A DNA stretch of 42,103 bases, from positions 1 to 42,103 of the forward strand of contig CAJONG010000017.1 of NCBI GenBank assembly GCA_905235845.1, given 5' to 3'. The notes beneath the pieces were generated by a model. The model was given only the letters and a program-made list of their open reading frames with translations. It did not search any database and was not told the DNA's origin. Below, piece after piece: positions 16,679 through 25,620 of the stretch. The DNA is from an uncultured Lachnospiraceae bacterium. GTDB taxonomy: Bacteria > Bacillota > Clostridia > Lachnospirales > Lachnospiraceae. A program made the translations under genes and the position numbers. How positions within the stretch are numbered: the first letter of the stretch is position 1; every line of letters starts with the position of its first letter.

Positions 16679-17429
16679 AGATTTTGCGGATGTTTATGAC
16701 GAATTGATGGATGATGTGCCGTATGATGAATGGACGGGACGTGTCATCGATATACTGAAAGAATACGGTATTGACAACGGGCTTGTCTGTGAGCTTGGCT
16801 GTGGAACCGGTAATGTAACCGTACGCATGGCGGAAGCGGGATACGACATGATAGGTATCGATCTTTCGCAGGAGATGCTGTCCGTAGCCAGAGATAAGGC
16901 TGATGATGCAGATGAGAACGGTATACTCTATCTGTGTCAGGATATGCGCTCGTTCGAATTATACGGTACGGTAAGGGCGATAATAAGTCTGTGTGACAGT
17001 ATCAATTACCTTTTGGAGGATGAGGAGCTGGATAAGACATTCAGACTTGTGAATAACTACCTTGATCCGAAGGGAATATTTGTCTTTGATTTTAATACCG
17101 TATATAAGTATGGAGTCATAGGAGATTCCACAATAGCGGAGAACAGGGAAGACTGCAGCTTCATATGGGAGAATACCTACGATGAGTCTACTCATCTTAA
17201 TGAATACGATCTGACCCTTTTTACAAGGACGGGTTCAGGTAAGGATGAGGACATATACCGTAAGACCGTTGAAGAGCATGTTCAGCGGGGATTCACGGCC
17301 CTGGAGATGAAAGAACTCATAGAAGGGTCAGGACTTAAGCTTATTAAGATGCTTGATGGCGTTACACTTAATGCTCCTGATGATAAGAGCGAAAGGATAC
17401 TGGTAGTAGCAATGGAGAACGGAAAGTGA
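16665..17429 (+). CDS. Class I SAM-dependent methyltransferase
   Basis: I choose ATG 16665 over the TTG at 16662; both lie inside the 3' end of hisC, so the genes overlap by 14 bases. The protein (254 residues) has the SAM-binding motif VCELGCGTGNVTVRMAE (about 41-57), the acidic strand end GIDLSQEML, and a LCDSINYLL segment at the expected motif IV position. This is the YcgJ/UbiE-like small-molecule methyltransferase type common in Firmicutes, cytoplasmic, substrate unknown. The end overlaps the start of hslO by one base, indicating a tightly coupled three-gene unit with hisC. Confidence 0.85.
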   Translation: MEIYRDFADVYDELMDDVPYDEWTGRVIDILKEYGIDNGLVCELGCGTGNVTVRMAEAGYDMIGIDLSQEMLSVARDKADDADENGILYLCQDMRSFELYGTVRAIISLCDSINYLLEDEELDKTFRLVNNYLDPKGIFVFDFNTVYKYGVIGDSTIAENREDCSFIWENTYDESTHLNEYDLTLFTRTGSGKDEDIYRKTVEEHVQRGFTALEMKELIEGSGLKLIKMLDGVTLNAPDDKSERILVVAMENGK

Positions 17430-18325
17430 TGGATAAACGGATGATATCCGGTGACGGGGATCATATCATAAGAGCGACTGCAGCAGGCGGAAATATACGG
17501 GCATTCGCAGCATATACGCTTGATACAGTCGAAAAGGCAAGGATGATGCATGCTTTGAGCCCTGTGGCCACGGCAGCCCTTGGAAGGACTCTTACCGGGG
17601 CAGCCATGATGGGCACGATGCTTAAGAATGATGATGACCTTATAACCATACAGATAAACGGAGACGGGCCTATAGGTAATATTCTTGTGACGGCTGACAA
17701 CAAGGGTGATGTCAAGGGCTTTGTGGGCAATCCGGGTGTTATGCTGCCACCGAGTCCTGCAGGCAAGCTTGATGTGGGCGGAGCCGTGGGGAACGGAGTA
17801 CTGACCGTGATCAAGGATATGGGACTTAAGGAACCGTATGCGGGACAGGTTGTGTTGCAGACAGGTGAGATAGCGGAGGATCTTACGTACTACTTTGCCA
17901 CCTCCGAACAGATACCATCCTGTGTGGGGCTTGGAGTTTTAATGAACCGCGAGAATGCCACGGTTGCACAGGCGGGCGGTTTTATCGTACAGCTTATTGC
18001 CGATGATGAGACTATAAGCAGGCTTGAGGATAATATATCAACCATAGATTCGGTCACAGGGATGTTAAGCAGGGGTCTTGATCCGAAGAATATGCTTACG
18101 GAGATACTCAAGGGCTTTGATATAGAATACACAGACAGAATATCGGTGAGATTCTATTGCAATTGTGACAGGGTAAGGATAGAGAAGGCTCTCATAAGTC
18201 TGGGGCGTAAGGAGCTTCAGTCCATGATAGACGACAATGAACCCATTACGCTCAACTGTCACTTCTGTAACACCGATTATACCTTTGATACAGATGAATT
18301 GAGGAAGATATTAAAGAAGATATAG
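17429..18325 (+). CDS. hslO: Redox-regulated chaperone Hsp33
   Basis: The 298-residue protein begins at ATG 17429, overlapping the methyltransferase stop by one base. The N-terminal domain has typical Hsp33 sequence: ATAAGGNIRAFAAYT, LSPVATAALGRTLTGAAMMG, and GDGPIGNILVTAD. The C-terminal redox switch is complete: Cys244-x-Cys246 (YCNCD) and Cys277-x2-Cys280 (CHFC), which bind zinc when reduced and form disulfides on oxidative stress to release chaperone activity. In an anaerobe it would protect proteins during oxygen exposure. It ends the hisC unit; glnA follows with its own promoter. Confidence 0.95.
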   Translation: MDKRMISGDGDHIIRATAAGGNIRAFAAYTLDTVEKARMMHALSPVATAALGRTLTGAAMMGTMLKNDDDLITIQINGDGPIGNILVTADNKGDVKGFVGNPGVMLPPSPAGKLDVGGAVGNGVLTVIKDMGLKEPYAGQVVLQTGEIAEDLTYYFATSEQIPSCVGLGVLMNRENATVAQAGGFIVQLIADDETISRLEDNISTIDSVTGMLSRGLDPKNMLTEILKGFDIEYTDRISVRFYCNCDRVRIEKALISLGRKELQSMIDDNEPITLNCHFCNTDYTFDTDELRKILKKI

Positions 18326-18330
18326 CGTTT

Positions 18331-18357
18331 TTGACAGGTCAACAATCAGGATTTAAT
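18331..18357 (+). promoter_or_regulatory. Candidate glnA promoter with TTGAC/GTCAA dyad
   Basis: A consensus -35 TTGACA (18331-18336) and a possible -10 TTTAAT (18352-18357) are 15 bases apart, shorter than ideal. TTGACAGGTCAA (18331-18342) is an inverted repeat, 5-bp arms around AG, covering the -35, so a repressor could bind there. Confidence 0.45.
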
Positions 18358-18376
18358 TATTGGAAAAGGAGTGCAT

Positions 18377-19636
18377 ATGAAGAATAACAAGGAAGATATG
18401 ATCCGAAGAGTGAACGAAGAGGATGTAGAGTTCATAAGGCTTCAGTTTACTGACTTACATGGCAGGCTTAAGAACATGGCGGTAACAGCGAGTCAACTTG
18501 AAAAAGCCATAAATAACGGGTGTATATTCGACGCTGCGGCAGTAGAGGATTATGGAAGCGGAAGTGAAACCGAGATGTACCTGTATCCGGATCTGGATAC
18601 CTTTGAGATATTCCCGTGGAGACCGCAACAGGGCAAAGTCGCAAGGCTGTTCTGTGACGTATATTCCATTGACAGGACACCCTATGCCGCAGATCCCAGA
18701 AGGATACTTAAGAACGTGATTGATAAGGCGACATCCATGGGCTATGAATTCAGAGTTGGAAGCGAATGTGAATTCTTCCTTTTTAATACCGACGAGAATG
18801 CCATGCCGACTACGGATACCAGCGAAAAGGCCGGGTACTTTGACTGCGGACCGATTGATTTCGGTGAGAATGCAAGAAGAGATATAGTACTTACCTTGGA
18901 ACAGATGAATCTTGTCGTGGAGTCATCACATCATGAGATGGCGCCGGCCCAGCATGAGATTGATTTCAAATATTCCGATGCGCTTGGTACGGCTGACAAT
19001 ATCCAGACCTTCAAGCTTGCCGTCAAGACTATAGCCAAGAGGCACGGTCTGCATGCAACCTTTATGCCCAAGCCCAAGACAGACTGCAACGGCTCGGGCA
19101 TGCATCTTAATATGTCGCTTACAAGGGGAGGTAAGAACATATTCTATGATAAGAAGGATGAATTGGGGCTGTCGAAGGAAGCGTATTATTTTATAGGAGG
19201 TCTTGCCAAGCATATCAAAGCTATAACAGCCATAACCAATCCGATAGTCAATTCCTATAAGAGACTGTCCTGCGGTGACCGTACGATCTTCAGGGTACCC
19301 GTTGCAGGGCAGGACGGCAGCCGAATAGAGTTAAGGAGTCCGGATCCTTCGGCGAATCCTTATCTTGCCCTTGCCGTATGCTTAAGCGCAGGCTTAAACG
19401 GTATAGAAGAGAAGATCATGCCTCCGAAGGGAGTTCTTACCAAATGGACATCTAAGAACACTCTTCCGAGTAATCTCATGGAAGCGCTTAATGAACTGGG
19501 TAAGGATAAGCTTATAAGGGATACGCTTGGAGAGCCCATGTACAGGATGTACACGGATATCAAAAAAAGAGAGTGGGAAGAGTATCAGACGCAGGTTACT
19601 GAGTGGGAGAAGGAACAGTATCTGGACAGATATTGA
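18377..19636 (+). CDS. glnA: Type I glutamine synthetase
   Basis: The 419-residue start at ATG 18377 is chosen because AAAAGGA lies 6 bases before it; the GTG at 18371 is too close to that site. Family marks: FTDLHGRLKNMAV near the N-terminus, SECEFFLF, the ammonium/glutamate site segment VESSHHEMAPAQHEIDFKYSDAL, ATFMPKPKTDCNGSGMHLNMSL, and RIELRSPDPSANPYLA near 318-333. The length and absence of a clear adenylylation-loop tyrosine region fit the GSI-alpha type of Firmicutes. It makes glutamine from glutamate, ammonia and ATP. The ANTAR gene starts 9 bases downstream; the same pairing is known for clostridial nitrogen control by antitermination. Confidence 0.93.
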   Translation: MKNNKEDMIRRVNEEDVEFIRLQFTDLHGRLKNMAVTASQLEKAINNGCIFDAAAVEDYGSGSETEMYLYPDLDTFEIFPWRPQQGKVARLFCDVYSIDRTPYAADPRRILKNVIDKATSMGYEFRVGSECEFFLFNTDENAMPTTDTSEKAGYFDCGPIDFGENARRDIVLTLEQMNLVVESSHHEMAPAQHEIDFKYSDALGTADNIQTFKLAVKTIAKRHGLHATFMPKPKTDCNGSGMHLNMSLTRGGKNIFYDKKDELGLSKEAYYFIGGLAKHIKAITAITNPIVNSYKRLSCGDRTIFRVPVAGQDGSRIELRSPDPSANPYLALAVCLSAGLNGIEEKIMPPKGVLTKWTSKNTLPSNLMEALNELGKDKLIRDTLGEPMYRMYTDIKKREWEEYQTQVTEWEKEQYLDRY

Positions 19637-19645
19637 CGGTATACT

Positions 19646-20212
19646 ATGGTGAATGCCAATATAATCATAGCCTTTCCCCGCGTGGATGATGCTAAAAACG
19701 TTAAGAATATCCTGGTAAGAAACGGTATCGGTGTTGCGGCAACGGTCAACAGCGGAGCTAATGCCCTGTCCGTTGCGGATTCATTGGGAACGGGAATAAT
19801 AGTATCGGCATACAAACTGCCGGATATGCCCTTTTTTGAGTTGTGCGAATGCATGCCGGAGGGGTTTAAGCTTCTGCTCGTGGCCTCAAAAGAGAGGCTG
19901 AATGAGTGTACGAATCCTGACATAGTCAAGCTTGCGATGCCTTTTGTCATCAGTGACCTGATAGAGACGATAGGTATGATGCGGATGTCCATGATCCGCA
20001 GAAAGAAGGAAAGCAGCACGGGTACTCATAAGAGGACAGAGGAAGAGCGTCGTATCCTAGATATGGCCAAAAGCATCTTAATGGAGAGAAACGGACTTAC
20101 GGAAGGAGAGGCACACAAGTTCATACAGAAATGCAGCATGGATAGCGGTAATAGCCTTATTGAGAGCGCCCGTATGGTCTTTTCCATGTACAATGCTACG
20201 GGTGGAGACTGA
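19646..20212 (+). CDS. ANTAR-domain RNA-binding antiterminator, likely nitrogen control
   Basis: The 188-residue protein has an N-terminal receiver-like domain (about 4-105). The usual phosphoacceptor Asp seems replaced: the strand reads GIIVSAYKLPDMPFF, with Ser-Ala where Asp is expected, so it is a pseudo-receiver. A basic stretch (RRKKESSTGTHKR) leads to an ANTAR domain of about 55 residues (about 128-183), with helices RRILDMAKSILMERNGLTEG and EAHKFIQKCSMDSG. ANTAR domains bind paired hairpins in leader RNA and prevent termination. The location 9 bases after glnA fits the GlnR-type ANTAR antiterminators of clostridia. It is followed by an MBOAT gene after only 3 bases, so it may share transcripts with the glycan genes. 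Confidence 0.85.
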   Translation: MVNANIIIAFPRVDDAKNVKNILVRNGIGVAATVNSGANALSVADSLGTGIIVSAYKLPDMPFFELCECMPEGFKLLLVASKERLNECTNPDIVKLAMPFVISDLIETIGMMRMSMIRRKKESSTGTHKRTEEERRILDMAKSILMERNGLTEGEAHKFIQKCSMDSGNSLIESARMVFSMYNATGGD

Positions 20213-20215
20213 TTT

Positions 20216-21670
20216 ATGCTTTTTAATTCATATATTTTTCTATTTCTTTTTTTGCCGGTGTCTCTGCTTGGGTTCTACGGACTTAACAGGCTTGGCTTAT
20301 ACAGAGTGGCAGATGTTTTTCTGATCGCGGTATCCCTATGGTTTTATGGGTGGTTTAATGTATCATATCTGCTACTTATCGTTCTGAGTATGACAGGCAA
20401 TTATATGGTAAGCCTTCTTTTTGATAGAGGCAGGGTTAGTAAGGGAATAACTCTTTTTTTCGCACTTTTTATTAATCTGGGATTGCTTTTTTACTTCAAA
20501 TACTTTGATTTCTTTATATCCAATATCAACTTTATCTTTAAGACGGATTATAATCTGAAGAATATATTGCTGCCCTTAGGCATAAGCTTTTTCACCTTCC
20601 AGCAGTTGTCATATATGATAGACAGGGTAAAAGGCAGGGCTCCTCATTATGGTATCATTGACTATGCGGCCTATGTCACCTTCTTCCCTCAGCTTGTTGC
20701 CGGACCGATAGTATTGCATGATGAATTCATACCGCAGTTAAAGGATCGTGAAAGGAGAAAACCCGATGCAGATAAGATATATGAAGGCCTTATATCCTTT
20801 GTGATCGGACTTTCCAAGAAGGTCCTTCTTGCAGACACGCTCGCTGTTGCGGTTAATTACGGATTTGATAATTATCTTATGCTTGATTCCTTTTCCACGA
20901 TCGTTGTGATGCTGGCCTATTTTCTGGAATTATATTTTGATTTTAGCGGATACAGCGATATGGCTATAGGATTGGGAGCAATGTTTAACTTTGATCTTCC
21001 GGTTAATTTTGATTCACCGTACAGATCGCACAGCCTTAAGGAACTGTGGACAAGATGGCATATGACTCTTACAAGGTTCATGACGACATATGTATACATA
21101 CCTCTTGGAGGAAGCAGGAAGGGGCGAGCAAGGACACTTGTCAATATCTTCATTGTGTTCCTGCTAAGCGGACTGTGGCACGGAGCGGCATGGACATATG
21201 TGGTATGGGGAATGTTAACGGGTCTGGTGGTAATATGGGACAATTTAAGGAAAAGGGATATTCCCGGTATATTAGGGATAATTGCCACGGATCTAACCTT
21301 TTTACTGCTGCTTATCCCCTTTAGAAGCGAGTCTCTGGCTGTAGCATGGAGGATACTTGTCAATCTTTTTACAAGGGGCTGGACCGGCAATCTGCTAAAG
21401 CTTGCCGAGAACGTTATGAATATGCCGGAATTATATGTGCCCATGCAGGTGCTTAACAGAGGTGCCGGTATCGGAAAAGGAGCGACATCCCTTATATTCC
21501 TTATCCTGCTTCTGGCGATCGGGATTTTCGTGATAGGCAGAAGGAATACGGTGTATATTAAGAATACATATAAGAGCAGACCGTGGATGCCTCCGATACT
21601 TGCCATCCTCTTTACATATTCCGTAGTAAGCCTTTCTCAGGTAAGTACATTCATATATTTTAATTTCTGA
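20216..21670 (+). CDS. MBOAT family O-acyltransferase (AlgI-like)
   Basis: The 484-residue protein has about ten to twelve membrane helices. It has MBOAT/AlgI marks: the N-terminal MLFNSYIFLFLFLPVSLLGFY, PLGISFFTFQQLSYMIDR, FFPQLVAGPIVLHDEF, and LYFDFSGYSDMAIGLGAMF. The invariant catalytic-site His lies in GLWHGAAWTYVVWG (His322). Such proteins move acyl (usually acetyl) groups across the membrane for O-acetylation of exported polysaccharide, cell-wall or teichoic-type polymers. The next gene encodes an SGNH-like extracytoplasmic protein, the usual partner arrangement. GGAG lies upstream of the start at 20216. Confidence 0.93.
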   Translation: MLFNSYIFLFLFLPVSLLGFYGLNRLGLYRVADVFLIAVSLWFYGWFNVSYLLLIVLSMTGNYMVSLLFDRGRVSKGITLFFALFINLGLLFYFKYFDFFISNINFIFKTDYNLKNILLPLGISFFTFQQLSYMIDRVKGRAPHYGIIDYAAYVTFFPQLVAGPIVLHDEFIPQLKDRERRKPDADKIYEGLISFVIGLSKKVLLADTLAVAVNYGFDNYLMLDSFSTIVVMLAYFLELYFDFSGYSDMAIGLGAMFNFDLPVNFDSPYRSHSLKELWTRWHMTLTRFMTTYVYIPLGGSRKGRARTLVNIFIVFLLSGLWHGAAWTYVVWGMLTGLVVIWDNLRKRDIPGILGIIATDLTFLLLLIPFRSESLAVAWRILVNLFTRGWTGNLLKLAENVMNMPELYVPMQVLNRGAGIGKGATSLIFLILLLAIGIFVIGRRNTVYIKNTYKSRPWMPPILAILFTYSVVSLSQVSTFIYFNF

Positions 21671-21683
21671 TAAGACAGATAAG

Positions 21684-22769
21684 ATGAACATTAGGAAATT
21701 ATTAATTCGAACTTTAATTTTAATACTGATTTTCCTGGGGTTATCCGCAATCACTGTGATAGTGTTTGATCCGTTCTATCATTATCACAGACCGCTTCCG
21801 GGGCTTAAGGCAGTGCTTACGGAGAAGGAATATCAGTGTATCGGAACACTTAAGCATTTTGATTATGATGCCGTGATAGCCGGTTCTTCGGTATCGGAAA
21901 ACTATAATAATAACTGGTTTAATGAAGGCTTTGACTGCACATCCGTAAAAGCCATAAGATCATACGGAGCCACGGCAGATCTGTGCTATCTTCTTGATCA
22001 GGCCTTTGAATCGGGTAATGACATAAGATATGTCTTCTATAATTGCGATCCTTCATCACTTATGGCTGATACGGATACGACCTTTGATGAGACAGGGTGT
22101 CCCATGTATCTGTATGATGATGATCCGATCAATGATGTCAGTTATCTTTTTAACAAGGATGTGATCTTACAGCGTATACCGTATATGATAGCCAGATCAT
22201 GCCTTGAGGAATATGATGAGGGGACATCGTATAACTGGGGGCAGTGGAAGGAATTCAATCTGGATATGTGTACTGGACTGTACTTAAGGCATCCGAAAGT
22301 AAGTGAAATGCATGATATCCACTATATGGATGAGAGACTTAATGGGAATATAGCCCTTATGGAGGAGCTTATAAGGGCTCATCCCGACACCGAATTTATT
22401 ATATATATGCCGCCATATTCCATGCTCTGGTGGGATAATGTATACAGGGAGGGTGATACGGAATTCTATCTGTATGCCACAAGGACGCTTATGAACAGAC
22501 TTGTGGGCTATGATAACGTAAGATTTTATTATTATATGAACGACAGGGAGATCATCCTTGATATTGAGAATAATTACATGGATACCCTGCATTTTTCACC
22601 GGATATCAATTACCTTATCTACGAGACTCTTAGGGATGACAGTGACAGATACAGGATAACCGTGGACAATATAGACGCTGCGGTGGAGGATATGCGTAAG
22701 CTTGCATATGAGATAACGGACAGGCTTATGATCCCATATATACCACTTATCAAAGAGCAGATAGAATAG
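21684..22769 (+). CDS. Membrane-anchored SGNH-like partner of the MBOAT
   Basis: The 361-residue protein has one N-terminal membrane helix (about 6-27) and an extracytoplasmic domain. The nucleophile-loop equivalent reads AGSSVSENY (residues 66-74), with GSS rather than GDS. SYGATADL follows (about 93-100), and the Asp/His pair lies in MDTLHFSPD (Asp300, His303). This arrangement matches SGNH-like O-acetyltransferase partners of MBOAT proteins (AlgX/AlgJ or DltD-like in concept). It probably attaches acyl groups to a surface polymer outside the cell using the chain supplied by the MBOAT encoded 13 bases upstream. The polymer is not known. Confidence 0.75.
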   Translation: MNIRKLLIRTLILILIFLGLSAITVIVFDPFYHYHRPLPGLKAVLTEKEYQCIGTLKHFDYDAVIAGSSVSENYNNNWFNEGFDCTSVKAIRSYGATADLCYLLDQAFESGNDIRYVFYNCDPSSLMADTDTTFDETGCPMYLYDDDPINDVSYLFNKDVILQRIPYMIARSCLEEYDEGTSYNWGQWKEFNLDMCTGLYLRHPKVSEMHDIHYMDERLNGNIALMEELIRAHPDTEFIIYMPPYSMLWWDNVYREGDTEFYLYATRTLMNRLVGYDNVRFYYYMNDREIILDIENNYMDTLHFSPDINYLIYETLRDDSDRYRITVDNIDAAVEDMRKLAYEITDRLMIPYIPLIKEQIE

Positions 22770-22789
22770 AAGGTCGAATGGAGGATACT

Positions 22790-23500
22790 ATGAAGAATAC
22801 CGGATCATTACGAGATGAGATAAGACAGGAACAGCATAATGGGCTTGAAGGTAAGTCGAAGGCTTACAGGGTCAGATACTATGTGTATTACTATAAGTGG
22901 TATGTGATCACCGTGGTAGCGGTTCTTATCATTACAGGAGTCGTGATAAGAGATATAAGGGCTAATAAGGACAATGCACTCGGAATAGCCATGGTAAATA
23001 GCCTCTACGGAGCGGATTATGAGGAATTCAGGCATGAATTAGAGGAAGAACTTGAACTTGATGATAAGCATGAAGTGGATCTGGATACACAATACACGAT
23101 TACCACGGGTGAAGGGGACGGTTTTGATATGCAGTCACAGGAGAAGCTCTTCGTAAGGATGGCTGCGGGACAACTGGATATAATAATCGCTCCCGAGAGC
23201 GTATTTAAGAATCTTGCGGATGTCGGCTATATGGTTGACTTAAGGGAGGTCCTTCCGGAAGAAGAGTATGAGAAATATGACGGAATACTGATGGCAAGTA
23301 TAGCGGATGATCCCGATGAAGCCATGGATAATGACAATGCCCCAAGACACGATGTTCCTGCGGGAATAGAGATAGGAGATTATGAAAGGATAAAGCGGGA
23401 GGGATGGTATGAGAACTGTAACGAACCCATTTATCTGGGATTTGCCGACAGTGGCAGCAATACGGAGAATGCCATCAGGTTTTTGGAATTCATTAAGTGA
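22790..23500 (+). CDS. Single-pass membrane protein with extracytoplasmic domain
   Basis: The start at ATG 22790 is preferred because GGAGG (22780-22784) lies 5 bases upstream; an earlier ATG at 22778 overlaps that site. The 236-residue protein has a charged N-terminus with a YYVYYYKWY segment, a membrane helix (YVITVVAVLIITGVVI, about 39-54) and an acidic extracytoplasmic region. That region has the segment MAAGQLDIIIAPESVFKNLADVGYMVDL, which resembles the open-cleft region of periplasmic-binding-protein folds. No named family is recognised. It ends the gene series running from glnA and sits 20 bases after the SGNH-like gene, suggesting a role in the same surface process. A 96-base gap follows. 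Confidence 0.65.
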   Translation: MKNTGSLRDEIRQEQHNGLEGKSKAYRVRYYVYYYKWYVITVVAVLIITGVVIRDIRANKDNALGIAMVNSLYGADYEEFRHELEEELELDDKHEVDLDTQYTITTGEGDGFDMQSQEKLFVRMAAGQLDIIIAPESVFKNLADVGYMVDLREVLPEEEYEKYDGILMASIADDPDEAMDNDNAPRHDVPAGIEIGDYERIKREGWYENCNEPIYLGFADSGSNTENAIRFLEFIK

Positions 23501-23596
23501 TAGTCGGTATCTTTTTTCTCTTGTTTTTTTGATGATGCTGTAATAGAATTGACCTAATATCTGATTAATATCTTTTAAAACATTTCGGAGGAAAAT

Positions 23597-24097
23597 ATGA
23601 GCGAGCATATCGAATTGCTTGTTCCTGTTAAAGCTAATACGGGACTTAATCTATGTAAGATTCTTTTGTGGGTGTTGACGGTCATACTTGCCCTTGCAGG
23701 TCTTGTGGGGGTATTCGGACTAATTCCAATAATAGTGGCTATAGCGACCGGAGTCGGAGCTTATTTTGTGGGCCTCAGGGTTGACACGGAATATGAATAT
23801 ACGTTGACTGACAGAGAGCTTGATGTGGATATCATATATTCAAAGGAGAAAAGAAAGCATATCACGACCTTTGATCTTAATAAGCTTGAGCTGATGGCAA
23901 GGCTTGGGAGTTACAGGCTTGACGGGCAGGAGCATAGAGGACTTAAGACGGAGGATTACTCTTCTAAGGAAGAGAGCCGTAAAAAGGATGTATTTGTCAT
24001 GATCTATGAAGGATCGCGAAGGATACTCATAGAGCCTGATGAGAAATTATTTAAGGCGATATACAGTGTGGCGCCGAGTAAGGTATTCAAGGATTAG
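23597..24097 (+). CDS. Small membrane protein (DUF6106-like)
   Basis: The 166-residue protein has two closely spaced membrane helices (about 19-60: LCKILLWVLTVILALAGLVGV and LIPIIVAIATGVGAYFVG), then a soluble domain starting VDTEYEYTLTDRELDVDIIYSKEKRK. The latter resembles bacterial PH-like domains that follow a helical hairpin, with 'EYEYTLTDRELDVD' type strands; I recall proteins like this in Lachnospiraceae listed as DUF6106, but that is from memory. CGGAGGA lies 6 bases before the ATG. It sits 96 bases after the glycan genes and 67 before guaB, without a clear terminator or promoter. Function unknown. Confidence 0.7.
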   Translation: MSEHIELLVPVKANTGLNLCKILLWVLTVILALAGLVGVFGLIPIIVAIATGVGAYFVGLRVDTEYEYTLTDRELDVDIIYSKEKRKHITTFDLNKLELMARLGSYRLDGQEHRGLKTEDYSSKEESRKKDVFVMIYEGSRRILIEPDEKLFKAIYSVAPSKVFKD

Positions 24098-24143
24098 GAT
24101 CATCGGCATACGGATGAACACAGCAAAACGATGTAAGGAATGA

Positions 24144-25619
<1,476 letters not shown>

Positions 25620-25620
25620 G

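Noticed and set aside
20917-21606. 229-codon minus-strand ORF inside the MBOAT gene
   Set aside because: The plus frame has clear MBOAT motifs; the minus frame is a mirror of hydrophobic codons.
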